Assembly: GCF_000002425.4 (NCBI RefSeq)
Contig: NC_037270.1
Location: forward strand, 31,685-95,684
Direction of reading: 5' to 3'
Length of the DNA stretch: 64,000 nucleotides
DNA from: Physcomitrium patens
Lineage: Eukaryota; Streptophyta; Bryopsida; Funariales; Funariaceae
Part shown: positions 49,101-60,138 of the stretch, in pieces
How positions within the stretch are numbered: the stretch's first letter is position 1
Layout of the letters: each line of letters begins with the position of its first letter
The notes under the pieces: generated by a model
What the model was told of the DNA's origin: nothing
Seen by the model: only the letters and a program-made list of their open reading frames with translations
Database searches by the model: none
Translations under genes and position numbers: made by a program

Positions 49101-49570
49101 GTACAATTAAGAGCAACAATACACTATACTAGATACCTTATCATGCAAACTCGATTTAAAACTTAAATCAGATGATAAGAAATAAATTGCTACTATTAGT
49201 AGTGTCAATTTAGACTTAACAAGAGAAGTAGTATAATAAGAAGCTATGCAATGCAATGCTTATTTGAAGATGGTTATCAATCAACTGAATGTGAACGATG
49301 TTCAATATTATATATTAATACTATATTAATGATGGCTTGCTCTATTTCAAGAAGCAAATTTATGTATCTAATAATGCTATACTTTGAATGCGCATATTTC
49401 ATGAGAGACACATCATCCCAATATCTGGATACCTAGGGCATAAAAAGACTTTAGAACACATTTCAAAGATATGATTTTGGGTAAGTTTAGATCATGAAAC
49501 TTCATCTTTTGTATATTCTTAAGAATCATGCCAACGTAACAAATCACACAACATTGTCGTGTACCATGAT
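46200..49570 (+). mobile_element. Decayed Ty3/gypsy element of a second family
   Basis: Gag-like sequence from 46285 with a degraded knuckle (CFYC near 47047-47058, final Cys near 47090). Protease-end box YDIILSMP near 47522-47545. RT from about 48040 (GLQLCIDY; catalytic FIDD near 48357-48368, intact). RNase H about 48760-49160 (TLDVDA). Start of an integrase zinc finger near 49435-49560 with CQRNK. The sequence breaks off before the DDE core. Stops are abundant. The protein motifs differ from the chromovirus family elsewhere in the window. Confidence 0.75.
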
Positions 49571-51038
49571 TTGTAATCAGAAAATATATGAAATATTTAG
49601 CGATAGAGAATTTAGTTTTAACTCATTGACTAAGCACTAATAAGTGATTTATTCCATCTTTAGCTTATATATAAAGTCTTGGCTCCCAAAACCTCTTCAC
49701 TTTATATAAAAAGTCTAAATTGTAAAAAAATTCTTCACAATATATTTTTCTTCAACCTGATTTCTTTTTTCTAAACTTTAGAAATTCATATATTTTGATC
49801 CAACCATTCAATTTCTTTCAAATTTTTATATAAAATAGCTATTATATTTAAACTTTAATACAAAAAATTAACCATAAAATTGCTACTAATCTTCTAGAAT
49901 CTTAAAAATCCTAGCAGGGACTCTAAACCCTAACTTACAAGTATCTAAGTACTATTTTCTTCATATCTCAAAAATCCAAAATTCAAATGCCAAAAAGTTA
50001 ACTAACATGGCTATACACATTCTTCAAAATTTTGAGCCAAAATCTTGTCAAAGTACTTAAGATATAGCTCAAAATACAACCATTAGTAAATCGGATCACT
50101 TATTATCCTTAGATTTGTAAGCATTGATTTCAACCTCCAATATCTTCTTTATTCCAACTTAGAATCTATCAAATAATATGCCAAAAATATAGCCAAAAAA
50201 GTTATCACTCCAATATCAATTGCCAATTCTTTATTTCTTTTTGTATGTGTACGTTATATCTAAAAGAGTGACACTAGGTACAAAATTAACACCTTAACTT
50301 TGAGTTCCCATGTCTCTTTTATATAAACTCCAAATCACACAAAATTTTCACCAAAACTATAGCCAAAAACCTAAACTTACTGACCTTAGCCTCTAAAGCT
50401 CAAACGGCCCTAAAACAATAACCCTAATTCTTAATAAGGCCTCGGTAACCTCCATGAAGCCTATTGGATATGATTTTTGGCTAATAGAAATAGAGATTCT
50501 CATCATCCATCTCCATTCATCTATATAGATATCTTAACTTCTCATTTTGCTTCCAAGACCCATCTCCAACCTTTTATCTAATAAGATTTATATAATATAT
50601 GTTTTAAACACCAAATAAAAGAACCAAAATAAAACTTCAAGGATCTCCAATGTCTAACAAGGGTGATTCTAAATGTTTAAAAGTTACTACTAATAAGATC
50701 AATTTCAAAAGTTATTATAAAAAAAAATTATATAAATTCTAATAATAGTCCTTTTAAATAACCTCCTTTTAGGATAGTAATCTAACTCCATTCTATAACC
50801 AACTAAAATCTACTAATATGGCTCTTACCACGTTACTTAGTAAATTATATATCAAATATATAAATACAATATTTTCACATGGTAGCCAAACCACAATGCA
50901 ACAATACGACATTTTTTAGACTATTGAAGACAATTCTACTACCTATAGCATGTTGGAAATAAGTGACTATAGATTTCATTACATGTTTGCTACAGACACT
51001 TCACAATCACACTGTAGTTGTTATCTTTGTCGATCGAC
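49571..51038. other. AT-rich DNA without recognisable genes
   Basis: No domain, repeat family or RNA gene could be recognised. It lies between two decayed retroelements and may be older, unreadable element sequence. Confidence 0.55.
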
Positions 51039-51589
51039 TGTCATAGATATATATCTAATATAATTGTTATCTAGGTAATATGAATAGGTAGAATTATGTA
51101 AAAATATATTAATTTTATAATATCTTCTAAAAAAGCTTCTTAAAAGCTTCTTAGATAGTGCTTTGATTTTACATATATTTGTAGTTGATCGATAGATTAG
51201 AAACTTGGTCAATAAGCTACCTATGTGCTACATGTATTGGTAGCTTGCAAAACGAGCTAACTATTTGGTATCCATATAAGAAACTTACCTTGCAAGTCAA
51301 GATATGAGTCATATAAAATTAATATATTTTTAGAGATTCTATATAATATTGCTACATAGATTCTAAGTAGATACTATATATAGAGACAAGAGTGAAGTTA
51401 TTTAACTCTTGTCAACTCCTTTCTTATTTCTAATCTAATTTCAAGAGTCTTTGGTTTTTTTATCTTTAGTAATAGCCATTCTAATTTTTTTTTAATATAC
51501 ATATTTTTTTTATTTTTATTTTTGTCATTTTTCTTTTGATACAAATTTTTTAGGTTTATGCATCTTATTTCACTTCATGTCTTTAATAG
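51039..51589 (+). repeat. 5' LTR of the outer chromovirus
   Basis: Begins TGTCATAGATAT and follows the family LTR with many substitutions and small indels. Landmarks are the AGCTTCTTAAAAGCTTCTTAG pair near 51134 and TATATATAGAGACAAGAGTG near 51373. The 3' edge is approximate. Confidence 0.75.
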
Positions 51590-51794
51590 TTTAACAAGAG
51601 TACTTTTATAGTATTAGAGATTTATCTTCTTTTGATTAAGAGTGGATTATTATTTTTTCTTCATGAGACATAATCAAATTAGAGATAGCACATTATCCTC
51701 TTTTAAACTAATATTATTCTTAGTATTTTCTTTGTTCTTAAAGTCCTTTCTTCTGCTTTTTTTGAGCAATATTAGACATTTTTTTCTAAGTGTT

Positions 51795-52763
51795 ATGATG
51801 GCAGAGCTTCTTGAAATAAAAAGTGCAATGGCACAAATGCAAGAGCAATTGAGAAAGTTGATATGTGCAATGTATCAATTCAATTTATTACTACCAAGAA
51901 TAATAAAAATAATAGGAAGTGAAGATAAATACATAATTGGAGCCACTTCAACATCTACATTGAATTACATTCATTCTGTTATACTAGAATATCCTTCCAT
52001 TATTGAAGAATCCAGAATTGCCTTACTTATAAAGTTTTACTTATAAAGTTTGATGGGATACGGTCTAAGTTTCAAGGATTTTTCAATTAAGTACAACTTG
52101 TGATTGAACTCCAACCTCAAAGCTATCTAACCTCAAAGCTATCCAACTTCAAGATCATAAGTTAGATTCAGTAGTACACTTCTTTCAAGTTTGACATTAT
52201 CATGGTTTTTATCTTTTCTTGAATGACAAGATCCAATATTGGATAATCTAAAGACTTTTTTGATAGAATTTTGACCTATGTATGAAGAACATAATACAAT
52301 TTGTATTACAAATAATAAGATTTATATTTTGCAATAAGACAATTGATTAATGACATCATATGCTTCACAATTTCAACAACTAGCAATTAATGTCAAGTGG
52401 AATGATGTTGCCCTTATTAGCTAATTCTTTTATGGTTTACAATATGAAGTAAAGAAATTGATGCTCAACTTACCTGATCTTTAGACATTGAATCAAGCAA
52501 TTGACTTTGTTGTGAAGTGTGACAATTGACTTTTTGAATTTCAATCTAAAAATCACACAAGAAAACCTCTGAGTTATTATAATTCAATGATAAGACTAAT
52601 AAATTTTCAATCTAAACATTTGAAAGTAGAAGACATGCAAATTGATGTAGTACATTTTAAACCTCTTATTGAATATGAAAAGACTTGTTGTCGTCAAGAA
52701 GGACTATATTTATATTATGGAGAAGCTAAATACACTGCTTAACATTATTCAAAGAAACGACAC
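51795..52763 (+). pseudogene. gag of the outer chromovirus, interrupted
   Basis: An open start MMAELLEIKSAMAQMQEQL at 51795 runs to about 52046, after which similarity continues with stops. A degraded zinc-knuckle segment lies near 52700-52760 (YLYYGE, with Cys changed to Tyr). This copy keeps the central gag part that is missing in the element at 771. The inner element interrupts it at 52763/61513. Confidence 0.7.
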
Positions 52764-54136
52764 TGTCGTATTACGGTTCTTTCCTGCTCGAGAACGCTGG
52801 GCGTCTGGCTGTAGAAGGTAGTATGGAGATTCGCCGATAGTCAAGCAGTCTATCAGTTTTTGACTGCTGGAATATAAACGACTGCAACAATGTACCGTAA
52901 ATCTATACGGATGCTCTTCGACTACTTGTCGAAGTCTTTTTTTTTGCCCCAGCCGATAGGTCTCTAGACGTTACAGAGAACCCCGAACAACCCAAACTGT
53001 TAATCTTCAATACCCCTTTGTACTTACGATCTTGTATCCACTGACTGTCCTGTTAGATTAATCCAATAAATTTCATTTAGTCCGCATACTCAATCCTATA
53101 GACACCCCTTTAATCCTTCAATCACAGACGTAACTCGATTTTACAAAACAGTCAAGAGTATTCAAACCCACTTCATTTAAAAATCCCGATTCACCATTAC
53201 AACACTGACTTCAGCAGCGATTGCCTCAGTCTTCCCAAAACTCTACGAAGAAGAAAAATTCAAATTCTATGTCTTTTCTTCCCCGACCCGAAGCATGTAG
53301 CTCCTCTCTCTAATTCCCTTGATCTTCAAAAAAAACCTCCAATGAAAACCGAACTGGTAACCTTGCAAAAGCTTGAAAACTCGCTCCCCCTCCGATTCCC
53401 CAATAAAAAAAAAAAACCTCCCCTTTCAAAACTATATCCCCCCTAATCTTATCCTCTGAATTTCTTCAATCTTCCGTCTTAGATCCGGAATTGGCTCCCA
53501 CCTCAAGCTTGGATCCAAAATTGGCTCTCGCCGTCAAGCTTGGATCCAAAATTGGCTCTCGCCGTCAGAGCTTTCTCCTCCATTTTTACCTTTAAGAAAT
53601 CCATTGACCGAAAACAACGTTCCCTGAAACGGCACAGAGAACAGGACAACCTGAAACAGAATCGAACCCCGTAATCGGGACCACATTGAGTCGCCCGACC
53701 AATTCAGGTCCTATATTGGGAAAGATGTCCGTAGTAACCCGGATGTTCCCGTAATTGGGTCAAATTGGTCCTCGCGTCAGATTAGCTAAGACCCGTAGTA
53801 AGACCTGGATTTCCCGTAATTAGACTGGATTGGGTTGACCGGCCAATTCAGGTCTCATATTGGATAAGAGGACCCGGATTGGATTATCGAAATTGGATCC
53901 AATTGGCTCCTCAAACCCGTCGTGTGAATTGGTCCTTCTCTTCCTGCTGACTCCCATTATTGGAATCAAATGGAGCATTTCAGTATGCCCCGGCTGACTG
54001 TAACGGAGTGACTGAACCTGACTACTCAGTATTTGTACTGGAGTTGGTCGATGCTCCCAATATTCGAGGTAACTGAATATTAATAAAATTCCCCTTTCTT
54101 TTTATTTTCAATGTATACTCGTGTTACAACACGACA
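52764..54136 (-). repeat. 3' LTR of the inner element
   Basis: 1373 bp. The outer edge is fixed by the divergence between ACAC/TGTCG here and CTTT/TGTCG at the other LTR. The inner edge is ACGACA followed by TCC. It contains tandem copies of an AAGCTTGGATCCAAAATTGG unit near 53504-53555. Confidence 0.92.
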
Positions 54137-54149
54137 TCCACCCCCTCTG
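54137..54149 (-). other. Polypurine tract
   Basis: On the minus strand, TCAGAGGGGGTGGA lies directly before the 3' LTR, as expected for the plus-strand primer. Confidence 0.75.
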
Positions 54150-54198
54150 AACCTGTGCATCCTCCGGTATGCACCAATTTACCCAATTGCTGTTTGAT

Positions 54199-55434
54199 TC
54201 AGAATATATTCCCTACGTCTTTGTCCAGTTCGTCTTCGTCACCTTCATTATCCATATCACTTTCATCTTCTTGCTGTGGAATCTCTGTACCTTCATTAAG
54301 GTCTTCCATATTCATCTCTGCGTGTCTTCGTTTAAATATTTTTACTCGCTTCCCTGCAATTGGTATTTTCAATTTTGTACCATCTAACTCCCGTAATGAG
54401 TAAGTCGCATTATCATGAACAGTTGTTACAACATATGGTCCAAACCAACGTTTTGAAAATTTCCGCAAAGTAATATGTTGATTATTCAGACTATTGTCAT
54501 AAACAAGTACCCAGTCACCTTCCTCGATTGCTTTTGGTCTCAATCGATGTTGCTTATCGAATCGTGCCTTGTTTTGTAACCTTGCTCTTTTTAACCTTTT
54601 CAATGCTATCTGGACATCTTCCGTTCTTTGCTCCAATTGTCGAATCCTAATAGCCAGAAGTTCTTCTCTTGTCAATCCATCTTCCCATGGTAGCATACTC
54701 CAAGTAAGTACCTTTTCTTCAATCGGCATAATTGGTTTTTGACCTATCATAAGTTCTACTGTCATATATCCTGTCACCGAACTATGTGTTGTTCGATCAG
54801 CCCATAATGCAAATGATAAAAGCCGTGGCCACTCTTTAACCTTCCCATTACAAGCTTTAACCAATGCTTTCACAATCGGCGGGTGACCGCGTTCGCTTTT
54901 TGCATTCCCTTCCGGATTATAAGCAGTAGTCAGTGATAGTTTAACTCCACATTTTTCAAAGAACTTACGAGCTTCTTGTGCATTTAATTCTCCATGATCT
55001 GCAGTGATTTTTCCTACGCACCCGTAACGGCAAATGACATCTTCAAGCAAAAACCTACAAATCCCCTCTGTAGATTTTGTCCTCAATGCTCTTCCTTCCA
55101 CTAGATTTGATAAATCTTCACGAGCTAAAACCAAATATCTCATCTGCCATAACCCAACCGGCATAATAACCAAATCAACAACCCATTTAAAATGAATAGC
55201 CAGAGGATACGTAGGATGAAGACCATCTTGATGTCGGATATTAGAATACGATTGACAGATTTCACATGACTCTACAAATGAGAGCACATCTCGATACATA
55301 TTTTTCCACCAATATCGTTCCTTGAGTTTAGCAAAAGTAGCCCAGATTCCTCTATGCCCTGCCCATAAACTATCATGAAACTCCTTTAATAATTTTAGTT
55401 TTTCTTCCCTTTTGCCTATCACTCGTTGTGGCAT
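54199..55434 (-). CDS. Integrase region of the inner element
   Basis: An open stretch of 411 codons. Zinc finger: FHDSLWAGHRGIW then CEICQ gives the HHCC pattern (residues about 18-60). DDE core: Asp in KWVVDLVIMP, Asp in GKITADHGELN, Glu in AKSERGH, all present. A conserved C-terminal stretch reads RWFGPYVVTTV. An acidic, Asp/Glu-rich tail replaces the chromodomain of the neighbouring family. The product would insert the DNA copy into the genome. In frame, it continues upstream into the RNase H segment past one TGA (55474-55476), so the natural polyprotein is longer. It ends just before the polypurine tract. Confidence 0.85.
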   Translation of the reverse strand: MPQRVIGKREEKLKLLKEFHDSLWAGHRGIWATFAKLKERYWWKNMYRDVLSFVESCEICQSYSNIRHQDGLHPTYPLAIHFKWVVDLVIMPVGLWQMRYLVLAREDLSNLVEGRALRTKSTEGICRFLLEDVICRYGCVGKITADHGELNAQEARKFFEKCGVKLSLTTAYNPEGNAKSERGHPPIVKALVKACNGKVKEWPRLLSFALWADRTTHSSVTGYMTVELMIGQKPIMPIEEKVLTWSMLPWEDGLTREELLAIRIRQLEQRTEDVQIALKRLKRARLQNKARFDKQHRLRPKAIEEGDWVLVYDNSLNNQHITLRKFSKRWFGPYVVTTVHDNATYSLRELDGTKLKIPIAGKRVKIFKRRHAEMNMEDLNEGTEIPQQEDESDMDNEGDEDELDKDVGNIF

Positions 55435-55473
55435 CCCAATTCCTTTCTTCGGTCTCTTCCATAAGAATCCATC

Positions 55474-55990
55474 TCAAAGTAAAAATCCATATGCTTTTTT
55501 TCTTATTTGTTTGAATTTTTCTGTGGACCAATTCCCTTGCTTAGACAAGGTATTCAAATAATGACCAATATCCAATAATTCTCCTTCATAAGATTCTTCA
55601 AGAAATAGCTTATCTTCTCTGTTGAGATTTGATATTGAATAGAATTTCAATCCCACATCATTAATGTCTTCAACCATTTCGTCTTCCCTCTCGTATCTTG
55701 CTCGAGATAGCATGTCTGCTACTAAATTGTCCTTTCCAGTGATATGCTTAAATTCTGGATTTAGTGACTTAATATAAGCAATCCATCTCAACATTGCAAT
55801 ATCTGGCGTTGAACAATTAATAATCATTCCAAGCAATGGCAAGCAATCTGTTTCAATTACTACTACTGCCCCAATCAAATAGTCCTTTTCAGCTTTCATA
55901 GCCGAAACAACTCCCCAAAGTTCTCTTTTGACTTGCGAATATGCACGCTGACGAATACTTAAAACTTTAGCCCCAAATCGAATCTACTCC
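55474..55990 (-). pseudogene. RNase H segment of the inner element
   Basis: The frame starting just past 55980 (SIRQRAYSQVKRELWGVV, then ETDCLPLLGMI) reads through the RNase H fold to a TGA at 55474. It is separated from RT by a 20-nt duplicated insertion that shifts the frame. A catalytic Asp is visible in ETDC, and LVADMLSR marks the typical end of the domain. Confidence 0.75.
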
Positions 55991-57272
55991 CATTCGAATC
56001 TACTGCAAATCTACTCCCATTCGAATCATCTTGACCCACAGCCCATCCAACGGCAATTGGACTAGCGTCTACAGTAAGAATCACTGGACTATTGCACTTA
56101 TAATCAACCTTCCTCAATATTGGAGTTGACATCAATAATTTCTTCAATCTTTGCATTGCCTGAATATGCCTTTCTTCCCATTCAAATCGGTAACCCTTGC
56201 GTAACAGTTCATATAATGGATCCGCAATGTGAGCAAAATGAAGGATCCAGATTCGATAAAATATACATGCACCCAAAAACCTGCGAACCTCTGTTAAAGA
56301 ACCACAATCCTCTTTCATCCTTCCAATTGCATCAACTTTAGTCGGATCTGGTTTTCTTCCGTAAGATCCGCATAAATGTCCAACAATTACAACCTCTCGC
56401 ACTCCAAATACAGACTTCATACCCGATAATGTAAGATGAACTTCTCCAAGCCGAGTTAAAATCTTTTCACAGTCTTGTATATGATCAACAACATATCTGC
56501 GACACCCCCTCGTATCTAAAGTTTCATCCTTGTCTCCTTCTCTGCACCCTTTTATAGGAACAGCATCTAAAAAAGGCATAGTCTTTTCCGGAATAAAATC
56601 TCTCAATACCTTATTCATCCCATTCATCATATGCGCAACTGAGTTGGTCGCGCCTTGAGGAAGAGTGCACATTCTAACCAATCCAAGCGATGTTCTCATC
56701 GTTGTCATATCTCTACTTCCTTCGGCAAGTTGAAATTGATCATAACCTGAATACAAATCACCCATTGAATAGATCGCCCTTCCAGCAAACGCCTCAGCAA
56801 ATTCATCCACAATAGGTCCAATTCCTGCATTCCTGACAGTTACAGCATTCACCGGCTGCATATCTTGAATAAACCGTAGTGACCCATTCTTCTTAGGTAC
56901 CGTAAACCATCGACTAGAATACGGCGCAAATGAAGGTTCTAATATTTTCATCTTTATCTTTTCTTTCAATAGTTCCACCAATTTAGGTAAATGTGCCCTC
57001 GGTACTAGAATCGGTCTTAGATTCCAAGGTACATGCGGTACAGTGAAGATAACCATAGGTGTTATAATATTTGGATCCACACACCTAATTTCATGAGATT
57101 CGAAGGCAAACGATCTACTTTGTTTAGCCAACATCTTTTTGAAGCAAATAATTTCCTCTAGCAATAAAGAACCATCAGAACCAATCTTCAATTCTTCAAA
57201 AGTCTCTTTAGTAAACTGATGTCCAATACTCATTGGATCTCTTAAACTTGCTTCTTTTGATGCTTCTCCCAT
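55959..57272 (-). pseudogene. Reverse transcriptase of the inner element
   Basis: A 437-codon frame. Conserved parts: WFTVPKKNGSLRFIQDMQPVN (residues about 121-141), YSMGDLYSGYDQFQLAEGS with the first catalytic Asp, LPQGATNSV, then the catalytic box, which reads MPFLDAVPIKG, so the second Asp of x-x-D-D is Ala. RFLGACIFYRIWI marks the connection. It ends in a frame change inside the RNase H part. RT would copy element RNA, but loss of that Asp should abolish activity. A TAA (57276-57278) separates it from the upstream segment. Confidence 0.85.
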
Positions 57273-57275
57273 TTG

Positions 57276-57700
57276 TTATTTAGAATCCTCTGGTAATGGT
57301 CCGGCAACACGCTTTACCTTTTTATCTGCCGTTTTATATCTCGTCTCTACTGTCACTTCTGGTGCTTGAAAAGATTCAAGCATGGTATAAACCTCTCTGG
57401 AATGAATCTCAACAATCTTATCATTATCCCCTAATCCAATAGATGTAATCAATTCCAATGAATCTTCCAGCCCATTTTCTTCATAAACACCCAAAATCCT
57501 CTCATCATCTTGCAATGTACCTATCTTGCGTAACTGTCCTTCAATATCATATGATCTTTTTTTTTTTTTTTTTTTAAAATCATCAACTTTTTTATACATA
57601 ATATTTCCATTCTCCAATATACCAATAAAACTCGCATCAAAGGCACCTTCATCTCGCGAGAGTACCTCCTCTTTTGTACCTCCATAATCTCGCTTTACAG
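57276..57700 (-). pseudogene. Protease-RT linker segment
   Basis: An open frame from about 57700 (VKRDYGGTKEEVLSRDEGAFD) to 57279, in the -1 frame relative to the protease. It has a run of Lys codons encoded by an A homopolymer near 57559-57577. It joins in frame to the RT segment except for one TAA. Confidence 0.6.
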
Positions 57701-58162
57701 TGGTACCTCCCCAAAATCCTTAAATCCTTCAACAATCTTTGGCAATGGTTTCTCCCTCAACCTATCTCGATTCCGTTCATGGTTAGGAGGTACTGTTAGA
57801 AATTGTACAGCTTTCCTCCCATCTTCGCTCCGTACTCTTGCGTAAGCAGAACCATCGTCAAGTACTTTTGTTTCCATCCGTGTTGCCATGATATAAGGTT
57901 GTCCTAAAATCAACGGATAAGACGTTGTATCTTGAACGAAGAAATGTTGCTCCGTCGCAACATCCCCAATCCGAATTTTGACATCTGGACAAGCTCCATA
58001 TAATTCGCCTCGTGTATTATTAGCTGCTCGTATTGCCCATCCATGTTCCATATCAATTGGCCATTTTTGCTTCTTATAAAGATCTTTAGACATGAAATTT
58101 ATTTCAGAACCATGGTCCACCAAAGCAACTATTGGTTCTTCTATATCTCCTACCTTCACCAA
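57695..58162 (-). pseudogene. Aspartic protease of the inner element
   Basis: A 155-codon frame with the retropepsin motif VALVDHGSEINFMSKDLYKK (residues about 11-30). The D-H-G-S-E-I-N form is recalled from fungal-type gypsy proteases. The second conserved box, YPLILGQPYI, is near residue 90. It is cut off from the upstream gag part by a TAG at 58166 in the same frame, and the following region is in the -1 frame. Confidence 0.75.
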
Positions 58163-58165
58163 TAC

Positions 58166-60067
58166 CTAAGTAGTTGCCCTTGCCCAATGCTTTCGAGTAT
58201 AATGGCTCAAAGTTTCAATTTCCTTGTCACTAGAATCTTCGAAACGTACTCGCTGATTATACCCATTCTTTTCATTTGTTGGTTGCTTGTAACCAATATC
58301 AACCTCTTCTTCTTCTTTATATATTCTTACATCAATAGCATGACTCATTCCAGTTTCGCTCATTAATTGCCTCTTTCGCTTAATGCTGCCAATAATAACA
58401 TCATGAAACTCCTTCTTTGCAATTTCCAAGACTTCTTTCAATGTGAATTCCACCTTAGCGTTTAATATACGTTCTTCCAACACCCCTTTCAAATTTGTTG
58501 CCGCTTCAATGTCAGAAAGTAGCTTATAAGCAATTGATTTGTTCTTATCTTTTGTCTCCGTTGTTTTTTCTCCCAATGATGCTGAGGTATCCTTTACAGG
58601 GAATTCTTGTGAAGCTGCCTCCCGAGCCTTGTCTCCTCGAGTTTGCCTCTTAAAAGAATTTCCATCTCTAGTATCATCAAAATTTCCTCGTCTTTTTTCT
58701 TCCATCAAAGCTTTATGTTGGCTCTTAGCAATATATGCATGAACTGAAAGAGACTCAACAGGATCCTCCCAACCTGTTCTTCCTCGTATTGTAGCTGCAG
58801 TTCTCAATAACGCTTCTCGAGGTAATTTCCCTTCTTACATTGTAGAAACGACAGAAGCCCAAAACTCACTAGTTTCCGTACTTCCACCAATTGCGTCATC
58901 TACTCTAGCACCATAACTTGCACTTTCTCGTACTACTGTTTCATGCTCTTTTAAGTAATCTTGAACCAATGCTCTCATTCCTCTCTTGCCAAAATTGGTT
59001 TGAAGAAGATCCTCCCTATCTTTCAATGCTATCTTCCCATCTTTCCAGCAAATAATTCCCTGTCAAATCATATTATTAAATTCATTGCAATCTTTTCTAG
59101 TGTGTGAAGCATCATCACACCAAATGCATCTTTGTACATATCCTTGTTTTGAAACATTCTTCGAATTGTTTGTAGAAGTATTCTCTTCAAGTCTTGCCAA
59201 TTTGATTTGAAGATCTCGCATTCCTCGTATAATTTCTTCCATACCCATATCTGCTTTCTTTGACAAGGATGTCAAAGGTTGAACTGTAGGCATTGTCGGT
59301 GGTGTTGTATGTATTGGAGCTTTGGGTGCTTGTACTGTTTTCGGAATATTGCTCCTATCCTTCCTCCTTTCTTTTTTTGTAAGCAACCCCACCTCATCTT
59401 CAACGTTTTTCTACTTCGTTGTCAATCCTTCATCTTCTTCTTTGTCTTCAAGAAAGGGTTCTAATTTCTCTTGCTATTCTCCATCAACAGCTTGAAGAAA
59501 TAGATCAACTTTGTTTGGCTCCAATGTCAATTTTTCTACCTTCGATAATTGAGAGTACTGCCTCTCAAATTCCCTTAGTAGCTCTGTTGCTTGCAAATTC
59601 TTATTGGGTCGTTCAATCCATTCCTGAAACAACTTCTTAGTAACGCGATCAGCATCTTCCAAGAAATATTCGTCTTTCAATGCATGTGAAAAATCCTCCC
59701 ATGAATTCCCTCAATGATCCGTAATCGATGTAATGTGGTCCCTTATCTCCGATATCGTGGCAAGTCCAAATAGTGCAACCATTTTCTTCTCAGAAACCCG
59801 ATTTAATTCCATTTCACGAACATAACATCTTAAATACTTTGAAATATTCCTCCCATCAAATTGATCAATTTTATTGACCACTGCTTGCAATGCTTTGGTT
59901 GCCAAAGCTTCCTTTCGATCATTGCTTTGTTGTTGCTGCATTGACAATGAGAAGGCTTGAAACAAACTAGCAATAGACGGATCCATGTGCATACCTTGTC
60001 TTTTAGAAGACTCCCCACCAGAAACTTCTCCCAAAAATCCTTCAAAATTTTTATTTTCGTTTTCCAT
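58166..60067 (-). pseudogene. gag and gag-protease linker of the inner element
   Basis: One continuous frame interrupted by stops at 59711 (TGA), 59474 (TAG), 59063 (TGA), 58835 (TAA) and 58166 (TAG). The start is MENENKNFEGFLGEV at 60067, about 70 bases inside the LTR. A CCHC knuckle (CIWCDDASHTRKDC) is at about 59117-59076. The linker before the protease contains AKVEFTLKEVLEIAKKEFHD, a helical pattern also seen before the protease of fungal gypsy elements (recalled, not checked). No frameshift is needed within gag. Confidence 0.78.
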
Positions 60068-60116
60068 AAAAATAAAGATAAAATCAACCGAAATCCAATA
60101 CCTTCTACCTCAAGCT

Positions 60117-60134
60117 TTCACGTCGGGTTCACCA
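60117..60134 (-). other. Primer-binding site
   Basis: On the minus strand, TGGTGAACCCGACGTGAA starts four bases after the 5' LTR, with the TGG expected opposite a tRNA 3' CCA. I could not assign the tRNA. Confidence 0.65.
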
Positions 60135-60138
60135 CTTT

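Noticed and set aside
49920..49945. CTAAACCCTAAC, resembling a plant telomere unit
   Set aside because: A single unit in AT-rich DNA without tandem repetition is expected by chance.
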